64,000 bases of DNA from Treponema sp. (lineage in GTDB: Bacteria; Spirochaetota; Spirochaetia; Treponematales; Treponemataceae): positions 231,046 through 295,045 of the forward strand of contig JAEESZ010000003.1 of NCBI GenBank assembly GCA_016286535.1, written 5' to 3'. Shown one piece after another: positions 45,709 to 52,671 of this stretch. Under the pieces are notes generated by a model, which ran no database searches, was not told where the DNA came from, and was given only the letters and a program-made list of their open reading frames with translations. Position 1 is the first letter of the stretch. Each line of letters begins with the position of its first letter. The position numbers and the translations under genes are program-made.

Positions 45709-46302
45709 TTAAAAGAATACTCCCTTCACAAAAATCTCAATTCCAATGCCAACAAGAATAATTCCGCCCGCCAGTGTTGCTTTTGCGCCAAGCTTATCCC
45801 CAACCTTCTTACCAATCAAAAGCCCTGTCATACAGATTGCAAAAGTCACGCCGGCGATAATCAGCGAGGCAACTAGCGCCATAAGAAGACCGTAATCTGC
45901 AATTGTAAAACCAACAGAAAGTGCGTCAATTGAAGTAGCAACGCCTTGAATCATAAGTGTAGAGAAGGTGAGCTTTGCAACAACTTCAGTAACTTCGTCT
46001 TCTTCCCCATGCACAGCTTCCCAAATCATCTTGCCGCCAATCCACAAGAGCAGAGCCAGTGCAATCCAGGGAATCAAAACTTCAAACTTAGAAAAATATT
46101 CAACAATTGTGTGAACACAAATCCATCCAATCATAGGCATGGCAAACTGGAAAAATGCATAAACGCCGGCAATAAAACACATGCGGCTTTTTTTCATTGT
46201 GGATTCATTAAGGGCATTTGCGATAGAAACTGAAAAGGCATCCATGGCAAGACCAACGCCAAGCAGAACGCTGTTTAGAAAAAAGATTAGATTCCATTCC
46301 AT
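45709..46302 (-). CDS. mntP: Manganese efflux pump MntP
   Basis: This 197-residue membrane protein has six predicted helices in two DUF204 repeats. Conserved acidic motifs are GLAMDAFSVSIANAL (helix 1, Asp21) and ATSIDALSVGFT (helix 4). They form the metal path. It expels excess manganese. Its leader holds a yybP-ykoY manganese riboswitch, which supports the assignment independently. Confidence 0.95.
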   Translation of the reverse strand: MEWNLIFFLNSVLLGVGLAMDAFSVSIANALNESTMKKSRMCFIAGVYAFFQFAMPMIGWICVHTIVEYFSKFEVLIPWIALALLLWIGGKMIWEAVHGEEDEVTEVVAKLTFSTLMIQGVATSIDALSVGFTIADYGLLMALVASLIIAGVTFAICMTGLLIGKKVGDKLGAKATLAGGIILVGIGIEIFVKGVFF

Positions 46303-46318
46303 AGTAAGAGTCCTTAAT

Positions 46319-46440
46319 CATGAGTCTCGCTATTTAAGGCAAGCCAGGATCGAATGGCTTATCGGCAATTCAGATTCCAGTATGTTGACTTGTAACGCAT
46401 CTGGAGTCCAGAAACGCCAGCTACTCCCCCATGGAAGAGA
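46319..46440 (-). ncRNA. yybP-ykoY (Mn2+) riboswitch upstream of mntP
   Basis: Read on the minus strand, GGGGGAGTAGC (46420-46430) and, after a long variable stem, GCGAGACTCA (46321-46330) match the two conserved blocks of the manganese riboswitch, which fold into adjacent loops around Mn2+. ACGC and GTCAACATACTGG occur between them as expected. The 3' block ends 18 bases before the mntP start, so control may act on ribosome access (AAGGA at about 46312-46316) rather than on a terminator. Confidence 0.88.
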
Positions 46441-46597
46441 TTTGAAAATGTTCTAAAATTATCTCAAAAAACTGGTTACAGGTCAACATTTTATAAAAAG
46501 TAAATTGCTGAATAGAACCTTCGGCAGCTCGGTTGCTCCATGCCCTTGCGCAACTGTTTGGATGTATAAAAGTTGTAAACTGTTACTAGACATAAAT

Positions 46598-46639
46598 AGT
46601 CAATTTAAAATTGACTTTAAAGCACCTGTCTATTATACT
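46598..46639 (+). promoter_or_regulatory. Antitoxin promoter with overlapping palindrome; probably leaderless
   Basis: TTGACT (46611-46616), a 17-base spacer and TATACT (46634-46639) form a strong sigma-70 promoter. The -10 box ends 6 bases before the ATG at 46646, so transcription would begin at or next to the start codon. AGTCAATTT-A-AAATTGACT (46598-46616), a perfect dyad, overlaps the -35 and is the likely autoregulatory operator. Confidence 0.75.
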
Positions 46640-46645
46640 AAAATC

Positions 46646-47200
46646 ATGAAAGAACTCCTTCGTTCATTACGAAACAAGAATAATTATTCTCAAAGTGCTG
46701 TGGCTGAATATCTTGAAATTTCAAGGCAGATGTATAACAAATATGAAAGCGGAACGGCTGAACCTTCTCTTAAGAATATTAAAAAACTATGCGAATTATA
46801 TAGAGTTTCGGCAGACCTCTTTTTAGGTACGGCTAGAAAAGAAGATGAGAAAGTTGGCTTTTCTTATAATTCTGAATCATCTGATTGTATGAACGTTGCT
46901 TCTCCTACAGTACCTTATGGTCATTCATCTGAAAAATTAAATTCCAAAAACTTATTAGCTGAATTAATCAGACTTATTCCTTTATTGCAATTAAATGAAC
47001 AGATCGCTTTAATGTCCAGACTTGCCACTATTATTGAAAAACAATCTTGTATTTTAGAGAAGCCTGCCCTCAAAACAAAGAAAATAAAAAAGATTCCAGA
47101 TGCAGCTTATAATCAATACTTAGAAGGCGAAGAATTGCGAAAATTTCGTGAATCCAGCCTTGCCGCTGTAAGGGAGATTTTGAAGAATGATGAATGGTGA
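46646..47200 (+). CDS. HTH-domain antitoxin of MazF-type toxin pair
   Basis: The ATG at 46646 opens the XRE helix-turn-helix (MKELLRSLRNKNNYSQSAVAEYLEISRQMYNKYESG) at residues 1-60; a longer frame upstream would cross the promoter. The product, about 184 residues, is long for a MazE-type antitoxin. The C-terminus (RKFRESSLAAVREILKNDEW) is the likely toxin-binding tail. It overlaps the toxin gene by 14 bases. Such HTH antitoxins repress their own operon. Confidence 0.85.
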   Translation: MKELLRSLRNKNNYSQSAVAEYLEISRQMYNKYESGTAEPSLKNIKKLCELYRVSADLFLGTARKEDEKVGFSYNSESSDCMNVASPTVPYGHSSEKLNSKNLLAELIRLIPLLQLNEQIALMSRLATIIEKQSCILEKPALKTKKIKKIPDAAYNQYLEGEELRKFRESSLAAVREILKNDEW

Positions 47201-47525
47201 AATCTGGTGGGTAGATTTCCAGGAGCCTCGTGGAAGTACACCTGCATTTGTAAGACCCGGAATTGTTGTACAGAATAACGAACTGAATAAGAGCGAGTTA
47301 AACACAACAATTGTAATTCCGATAACTACAAACTGTAGATTAGCCGACTACAAAGGAAATGTATTTCTCAATAAAACTGAGTCAAAACTTTCAAAAGATT
47401 CTGTGGCCTTATGTGCTCAGATTACAACAGTAGATAAACAGGCTCTGCTTGAAAAGAACTCAAGATTATCATCAGATTTATTGGATGAAATATATGAAGA
47501 GATCTCCTGGGTTTTAGAGAACTAA
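47187..47525 (+). CDS. MazF/PemK-family mRNA interferase toxin
   Basis: This 112-residue endoribonuclease has the PemK-like fold. EIWWVDFQEPRGSTPAFVRPGIVVQN (residues 5-30) carries the conserved Gly-Ser-x-x-x-x-x-RP-GIV-VQN block and TTIVIPITTN the central strand. DSVALCAQITTVDK near 75-88 completes the active site, with Arg and Thr as in MazF. Two adjacent ATGs (47187, 47190) could serve. The stop overlaps that of the convergent metal-binding gene. Confidence 0.93.
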   Translation: MMNGEIWWVDFQEPRGSTPAFVRPGIVVQNNELNKSELNTTIVIPITTNCRLADYKGNVFLNKTESKLSKDSVALCAQITTVDKQALLEKNSRLSSDLLDEIYEEISWVLEN

Positions 47526-47887
47526 TTCATTTCAATTAAAGTATATCCGGCTTTTGAAATTACTGTTGAAAAGTCTTCCCATTTCACAGGATTTTTTGAG
47601 CGCACGAGCACAGTATTATCCTCGAGCTTTACGCTGGCCCACACTCCTTCTTTTGAATTCAATGCATTTTCTACACGGCGGGCGCAGTTTGAACAGTGCA
47701 TGCCATCGACTGTGAGTGTGCAGGTGTATGGATAGTGGGTCTTATTTTTGTCACGAACCCGGATTTTTTTTGGAGCAGCCTCGTGGCTGCCGCAGCAGGA
47801 AGAGCCGTATTTTATTCTTTTTCTGATGCTGAAAATTGCACATAAAACTATTACTGCTAAAACAAAGATTACGATTACTGTTCCCAT
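47522..47887 (-). CDS. Membrane-anchored heavy-metal-associated (HMA) protein of feo locus
   Basis: This 121-residue protein has an N-terminal membrane helix (residues 2-20), a short Cys-containing stretch (GSSCCGSH near 28) like FeoB-associated Cys-rich proteins, and an HMA domain with metal motif GMHCSNC (about residues 62-68). It appears to join a FeoB-associated Cys-rich membrane segment to an HMA fold. As the last gene of the feo block it may pass or buffer ferrous iron or copper. Confidence 0.8.
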   Translation of the reverse strand: MGTVIVIFVLAVIVLCAIFSIRKRIKYGSSCCGSHEAAPKKIRVRDKNKTHYPYTCTLTVDGMHCSNCARRVENALNSKEGVWASVKLEDNTVLVRSKNPVKWEDFSTVISKAGYTLIEMN

Positions 47888-47934
47888 AAAATCTCCTGAC
47901 TAAGGCCGCCGCTTTCTGTGACGGCCATTATAAA

Positions 47935-48255
47935 TTATTTTACAATCTCCCACATGATTCCCATATTTTTAAAACCGCCTTCTGGCATACAGGAGTCGCA
48001 GTGTGATTTTCCCTTTCCGTGTGAGCAGCCGGCACAGGACGTACAGTGTCCGGAGCAGACTGGTGCCGGTTTTTTGCCCGCTGTGAGCAGAGTTTCATTT
48101 TCAGGATAAGAGCCTGCTACGCGGCGGATAATTTTGGAGCGTTCCAGAAAATCTATTTTTCGGAGAATGTCGTCACATGTAGTATGCAGTTCTTCGGCAA
48201 GCATTTCGATTGTCCGAGAACGCCCATCAGTTAATAATTTTAAAAGTTCTTCCAT
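47935..48255 (-). CDS. FeoC-like winged-helix protein with cysteine cluster
   Basis: This 106-residue protein has a winged helix at residues 1-50 (EELLKLLTDGRSRTIEMLAEEL) as in FeoC. A cysteine-rich stretch follows (CSGHCTSCAGC at about 67-77, then HCDSC near 85), suitable for an iron-sulfur cluster. It lies between feoB and the HMA gene on the same strand. FeoC-type proteins modulate FeoB or its stability in response to iron and oxygen. Confidence 0.8.
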   Translation of the reverse strand: MEELLKLLTDGRSRTIEMLAEELHTTCDDILRKIDFLERSKIIRRVAGSYPENETLLTAGKKPAPVCSGHCTSCAGCSHGKGKSHCDSCMPEGGFKNMGIMWEIVK

Positions 48256-48270
48256 AAATCAATAAGGATG

Positions 48271-48341
48271 AGCTAAAAATTGCTTTCGCAATTTTTTTAA
48301 CGCTCTTCTATAGAACAACGGCCGCCAGCGGCCTTACACAT
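48271..48341. repeat. Intergenic repeat family 2, copy 2 (abuts feoB stop)
   Basis: AGCTAAAAATTGCTTTCGCA, a T-run, AACGCT, and GGCCGCCAGCGGCC closely match 43008-43072. Compensating changes preserve the AAAATTGC/GCAATTTT stem in this copy and the AAAATGC/GCATTTT stem in the other, so the RNA structure seems to be what is kept. Confidence 0.8.
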
Positions 48342-50366
48342 CTACCAGATTAAAAGTCCAATATGATAAGCCACACAGGCAATGAGGAGGGCACCGAATG
48401 TATAATAAAGAGCAATCAGTGTAGTCCACTTTGCAGAGTGTGTTTCCTGGTAAGTTGCGGCAAGAGCAACAATACAAGGCATATTAAAGGTAATTGCAAA
48501 AATAAATGCAAGTGCTTCAGGCTTTGCAACATTTGCAACAAGCAGTTCGTTGATGTTTGCAACGGCACCTCCGGCAACTGTACTTCCGACTGTAATCATG
48601 CTGTGATCTGTAAAGATTGTACTTAGAACACCGATTGCACCTTCCTTACCAAGAGAAGAAACGATGAATGCCATAAAGGTTTTCCAGCCAAGACCAAAGA
48701 TTTTTGTAACCGGCTCAATTGCCTGCCCGATTTTATACATGATGGAATTATCCATCTTGCCGGAGCTTGTGTAAGTGAGCAGCCAGAATACAAAGGAAAC
48801 TAATAAAATTACTTTGAGTACGCGGAAGAAAGTATCTTTTGTGCGGCCAAGTACATAGCGGAAAAGACTTCCCCAGCGTGGTTTATGATATGGAGGAAGT
48901 TCCATAATCATTCCGCAGCGGTCTTCTTTTTTTACAAGAGAGTGACCGAATACTTTTGAAGTAATCCACATGTGAAGAACCATTACTGCAAGAATAGCAA
49001 CAATTACAAGAGGTGCACCTGCTCCAAACCAGACGGTAGAAAGCATTGGAACAACGGCCCAGGCGGCACCACAAGGAATTGCCCAGGCAAGTGCAATTGT
49101 TAATACCTTCTGCCCCCAGTTGTCGATAACGCGGGCTCCGGCAGCTCCACCCATTGTGCAGCCAAAGCTTACCAGGAATGGCATAACAGATTTTCCCTGG
49201 AGTCCCAGTTTAGACATTGTGTTGTCGAATACATAAGAGATTCTGGCCATAACACCGACTTCTTCAAGCAATCCGAATACCAGAGTTACGCCAAATACAA
49301 AGCCCAGCATCTTAAAGATAAAACTGAAGGAATTGATGAGCACATCGCAGATAATTGCAATGATAAAAGCAGGACAGCCTATTGCATTCAAGCCTGAGCT
49401 TACCGGACCTGCAAGAGCTCCAATAGCACCACCAATTCCCATAAAAGGAAGGGCTGGAATAAAAGATGCAATGAGTCCGAACAAAACTGTAAAAACTACA
49501 ACAGGTTTGCCCCAGATGCGGTGAGTAATCAGGCGGTCAAATTTTCCAAGCTTACGGGTTTTCTTTTCTGACTGAACAGCTCCCTCCAGAAGAGAATCTA
49601 TCCATTCAAACTTTTTTTCTCCGGTTGCAAGAACCCCTTGTTCCTGTTTTGAAAGAGCCTGTGTAAAGGCCTCAAGTTTTTCGCCGCTGAGGGAGTTTTT
49701 GATTTTTGCTGTTACAGGAAGGTCTCCTTCTACAGCTTTAGCAGCCATCCAGATTTCTGAATATCCTGGCAGAAGGTTTTCCGGAATAAGTTTCTTTATT
49801 TCTTTATAACCTTCAATTGTGCTGTATTTTGCATCAAGGCTGGAAGAGTCTAAAAGAGTCTTCTTTTCGAGGGCACATTCCAGAGCCTTATAAAATCCAT
49901 CATACTTCTTTTTATCTGGTGCAGAAAAAAGTACAACAGGAATTCCAAGTTTTTTTTCAAGCTCTTCACAATCAATCTTCTTTCCCTGCTCTTCTGCCAC
50001 ATCATAGAGATTTAAAAGCAAAAAGCATGGAAGGGTGATTCCTGAATAATCTGCAAGCATATAAAGACTTCGTTCAAGCTGAGAAGAGTCTGCAAGAATA
50101 CAAACTACATCAGCTTTTCCGCCTGCTATATAGTCTCGGGTAATAATTTCTTCATCAGAGTTTGCGCTAAGGCTGTAAGTTCCGGGAAGGTCGGCTACTA
50201 AATATTTTTTACCATTATGTTCGAACGAACCTTCTTTTTTTTCTACAGTTTTTCCAGGCCAGTTACCAACATGCTGCTTCAAGCCTGTAAGGGCATTGAA
50301 CAAAGTAGATTTTCCTGAGTTTGGCTGACCAAGCAGAGCAATTACGCTTTCGCCCTTATCTGTCAT
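48342..50366 (-). CDS. feoB: Ferrous iron transport protein B
   Basis: This 674-residue inner-membrane Fe2+ transporter has a G domain with G1 GQPNSGKST (residues 13-21), G3 DLPGTYS near 60 and G4 NLYD near 119. A helical spacer follows, then the membrane part with the paired Gate motifs, including CTMGGAAGARV near 405 and NMPCIVAL near 630. It is somewhat short (usual 700-770). feoA precedes it with a 4-base overlap and a GTTAGT-N4-ACTAAC operator lies before both. Confidence 0.97.
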   Translation of the reverse strand: MTDKGESVIALLGQPNSGKSTLFNALTGLKQHVGNWPGKTVEKKEGSFEHNGKKYLVADLPGTYSLSANSDEEIITRDYIAGGKADVVCILADSSQLERSLYMLADYSGITLPCFLLLNLYDVAEEQGKKIDCEELEKKLGIPVVLFSAPDKKKYDGFYKALECALEKKTLLDSSSLDAKYSTIEGYKEIKKLIPENLLPGYSEIWMAAKAVEGDLPVTAKIKNSLSGEKLEAFTQALSKQEQGVLATGEKKFEWIDSLLEGAVQSEKKTRKLGKFDRLITHRIWGKPVVVFTVLFGLIASFIPALPFMGIGGAIGALAGPVSSGLNAIGCPAFIIAIICDVLINSFSFIFKMLGFVFGVTLVFGLLEEVGVMARISYVFDNTMSKLGLQGKSVMPFLVSFGCTMGGAAGARVIDNWGQKVLTIALAWAIPCGAAWAVVPMLSTVWFGAGAPLVIVAILAVMVLHMWITSKVFGHSLVKKEDRCGMIMELPPYHKPRWGSLFRYVLGRTKDTFFRVLKVILLVSFVFWLLTYTSSGKMDNSIMYKIGQAIEPVTKIFGLGWKTFMAFIVSSLGKEGAIGVLSTIFTDHSMITVGSTVAGGAVANINELLVANVAKPEALAFIFAITFNMPCIVALAATYQETHSAKWTTLIALYYTFGALLIACVAYHIGLLIW

Positions 50367-50593
50367 ACAGCGGCCTCCTTTACTTCAATTCCGTCACATT
50401 CCCTGCGGTTAAGTGCAATCATTGTGTCTCTTGAATACACAAGAATTGGTCTGCGTTTTTCATTTTTGACGATTGAAATACTGCAACCTGGTGTTAGTCC
50501 GATTGAAGTAATTCTGCTGACAAAACGGGCATCGCCGTTTATCGAAGCGATTATGCCGCTTTCATCCTTTTTGAGTTCTGATAGTTTTTTCAT
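50363..50593 (-). CDS. feoA: Ferrous iron transport protein A
   Basis: This 76-residue SH3-like partner of FeoB has the family pattern SGIIASINGDARFVSRITSIGLTPGCSI and ends with NRRECDGIEV. It overlaps feoB by ATGA. The operator lies 20-70 bases upstream of its start. Confidence 0.93.
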   Translation of the reverse strand: MKKLSELKKDESGIIASINGDARFVSRITSIGLTPGCSISIVKNEKRRPILVYSRDTMIALNRRECDGIEVKEAAV

Positions 50594-50613
50594 GATTTAT
50601 TTCCTTTTGACAC

Positions 50614-50665
50614 GTTAGTTTTTACTAACATTTTGTTATATTTTAGTTAGATACAACTAACGTGT
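50614..50665. promoter_or_regulatory. feoA operators (two GTTAG dyads in a larger palindrome)
   Basis: GTTAGT-TTTT-ACTAAC (50614-50629) is perfect. GTTAGA-TACA-ACTAAC (50646-50661) has one mismatch. Their outer arms also pair with each other: ACACGTTAGT (50610) with ACTAACGTGT (50656-50665). A feo promoter makes an iron-sensing regulator (Fur or DtxR type) the best guess for what binds all these sites. Confidence 0.8.
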
Positions 50666-50684
50666 CAAGTTTTTAGCTTAAAGC

Positions 50685-50772
50685 TTCCAAGATACAGCTT
50701 GTCGCAAGCCTTTCGGCTTGCTTACCGAGTTTGCATAGCAAACTCGCGGCTACAGTTTCCAAGATACAGCTT
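50685..50772. mobile_element. 56-base palindromic insertion flanked by 16-base direct repeats
   Basis: TTCCAAGATACAGCTT occurs at 50685-50700 and again at 50757-50772. The 56 bases between contain two hairpins, GCAAGCC-TTTC-GGCTTGC and GAGTTTGC-ATA-GCAAACTC. The duplicated bases encode the last codons of the ABC gene (AVSWKL plus stop) in both copies, so the insertion left the protein unchanged, merely replacing TAA by TAG. Confidence 0.8.
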
Positions 50773-52576
50773 CCTTGCGGCTGTCAATGAATCTTGCATA
50801 GATTCCGCCCTTAGCAATCAGTTCCTCGTGCTTACCCTGCTCTGCTATGCGGCCCTTGTCTATTACGACAATCTGGTCTGCATTGCGGACTGTCTTTAAG
50901 CGGTGGGCAATCATAATGACTGTCTTTTCGCGGGTAAGCTCTTCAATAGCCTTCATCAGGTCACGCTCGTTTTCAGGATCTACGTTTGCAGTAGCCTCGT
51001 CGAGAATGATGATTGGAGAATCTTTCATGATGGCACGGGCAATTGAGATTCGCTGACGTTCACCTCCGCTCAAAGATGCGCCGCCTTCTCCAATTACTGT
51101 GTCGTAACCGTCTGGAAGCTGGCTGATAAAGTCGTGACAGCAGGCTTTTTTAGCTGCTGCAATTACTTTTTCCATTGGAGCCTCTGGCTGACCAAAGCGG
51201 ATATTATTTGCAATTGTGTCGTGAAAGAGATAAACGTTCTGGAAAACAAAACTGTAGTTTTTCATAAGGTTATCCATGCTGTAGTCGCGAACGTCTTTCC
51301 CTTTAAGGGTGACTGAACCTTTATCTACATCCCAGAAACGGGCAAGAAGATGACAGAAGGTAGTTTTACCACCGCCGCTCGGACCGACAATTGCGGTTGT
51401 GCTGTGCTCCGGAATTGAAAGAGAAATGTCGTCAATGATTTTACGCTTGTCATAAGCAAAGTCGATGTTTTGTGCGGCAATAAGTGCTGCCGGGGTCTTA
51501 GGGGTGGAACCCCTAGGAGAAGGGGGTGCGTCGAAAACCGCCTGCGGGTTGAGACCAGGGGGAAGGCTTTCCCCCTCATTATCCCTACCCTCAATATCCA
51601 TAGTAGGCAGGGCAAGAATCTTACTGGCCTTTGTAACGCCAATGTCAATGGTTCTTAAAAGAGCTGAATAATTTCCGCCTGCTTCAAGGGCATTAAAGAG
51701 CATGAAAGAACAAACAAGCATTGTTGCACAGTCTGCAAGGGCCATACTTCCTGCCAGGTAAAAATAGAGGGAGGCAATCATCATGGCAACGCCGCTGAGC
51801 TTTGCAACCAATGACTGAAGGTTAGAAACTGGAATACAGCGCATCTCCATTTTTATAAGAGTCTTTTTTCTGCGATTAATAACGTCGTTGAGTTCGCGGC
51901 TGCGCTTACCGACAAGATTGTAAGCCTTTACTTCTGCAATGCCCTGAATGTATTCAAGAACCTTTCCAATTTCTGCTGCATCGTCGCGGATTTTATCAGC
52001 AGAAATATTCTTTACGGCAAAGCGCATGAAAAAGTTTACGAACTCAAAAAGGGCAAAGCCTGCTAGGCCAACAAGAGCAATTCTCCAGTCAAAGAAAAAG
52101 AGCATAACGATGATGAGGGATGTATCCAGCAGACCCTGGAAAACCATCATAACTGCACGGGTTGCTACATCGCCCACAGCTTCCATTGTGTTAGTCGTAA
52201 CTGACGTAATTTCGCCAAGACTGTTTTCGTTGAAATAGCCCATTGGAAGATAGCGCAGGTGCTCTGCAATTTCGATACGTTTTTTTGCACAGGTTCTGTA
52301 GCCGCCTTCGCACTGCCACATTGCAGTTATTTTACGGGTGATTATTCCACCAATCATACTTACGCACATAATGCAAAAGGAAATCCAGATTGTTTTTGTT
52401 TCAAAAGGCTGCCCTTCGACAGCAGTGCCGATAACTCCACGGAGCATAACTGCTACCGCACCAATTCTAAGTGCCATAAAAAGTGAGTTGAAAATTCCGA
52501 CTATGATTGAGCCGGTAAACTTTTTACGGTTTTCTTCATCACAAAATTTGAAAAATTTTATAAGTGTTCCAAACAT
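50750..52576 (-). CDS. ABC half-transporter of iron locus (YbtQ-like), with in-frame palindromic insert
   Basis: This 608-residue protein combines a six-helix ABC membrane domain (about 1-310) with an ATPase domain: Walker A GPSGGGKTT near 393, signature LSGGERQR near 500, Walker B IIILDEATANVD near 522. It likely dimerises with the half-transporter encoded upstream. Such pairs next to AraC regulators import ferric-siderophore complexes (YbtP/YbtQ) despite an exporter-like fold. Residues about 333-362 (NEGESLPP to STPKTP) are encoded by a palindromic repeat and sit in the linker before the first ATPase strand. Confidence 0.9.
   Translation of the reverse strand: MFGTLIKFFKFCDEENRKKFTGSIIVGIFNSLFMALRIGAVAVMLRGVIGTAVEGQPFETKTIWISFCIMCVSMIGGIITRKITAMWQCEGGYRTCAKKRIEIAEHLRYLPMGYFNENSLGEITSVTTNTMEAVGDVATRAVMMVFQGLLDTSLIIVMLFFFDWRIALVGLAGFALFEFVNFFMRFAVKNISADKIRDDAAEIGKVLEYIQGIAEVKAYNLVGKRSRELNDVINRRKKTLIKMEMRCIPVSNLQSLVAKLSGVAMMIASLYFYLAGSMALADCATMLVCSFMLFNALEAGGNYSALLRTIDIGVTKASKILALPTMDIEGRDNEGESLPPGLNPQAVFDAPPSPRGSTPKTPAALIAAQNIDFAYDKRKIIDDISLSIPEHSTTAIVGPSGGGKTTFCHLLARFWDVDKGSVTLKGKDVRDYSMDNLMKNYSFVFQNVYLFHDTIANNIRFGQPEAPMEKVIAAAKKACCHDFISQLPDGYDTVIGEGGASLSGGERQRISIARAIMKDSPIIILDEATANVDPENERDLMKAIEELTREKTVIMIAHRLKTVRNADQIVVIDKGRIAEQGKHEELIAKGGIYARFIDSRKEAVSWKL
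51491..51580. repeat. Palindromic element family 1, copy B, in frame inside ABC gene
   Basis: The element is 90 bases, 30 codons, with no stop. Ends are CGGGGTCTTAGGGG-TGGAA-CCCC at left and GGGGGAA-GGCT-TTCCCCC at right, with a variable GC-rich middle. It shares its first 38 and last 27 or so bases with copy C. Removing it would join GRD to AALIAAQNIDFAY, the normal family spacing. Confidence 0.88.
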
Positions 52577-52589
52577 TTAATTTCTCCTT

Positions 52590-52671
52590 TAGGAGGGGGA
52601 AGTCTCCCCCTGCGCCCGCACTCTGTTGCGGGCTACCCCTTCTAACGGGGGACACCCCCGTAACGCCCCCG
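52590..52671. repeat. Palindromic element family 1, copy D, between the two ABC genes
   Basis: In reverse orientation relative to copies A-C, it reads on the minus strand GAAGGGGTAGCCCGC, a variable middle, and GGGGGAGACTTCCCCC. It runs from the stop of the upstream ABC gene (52672) to the ribosome site of the next (about 52583-52589). Its ends match copy A best. Confidence 0.8.

Noticed and set aside
46303..46440. Possible tRNA-like sequence upstream of mntP (CGAAT in a loop)
   Set aside because: The strand and conserved blocks fit the manganese riboswitch instead; no cloverleaf with a T-arm could be built.
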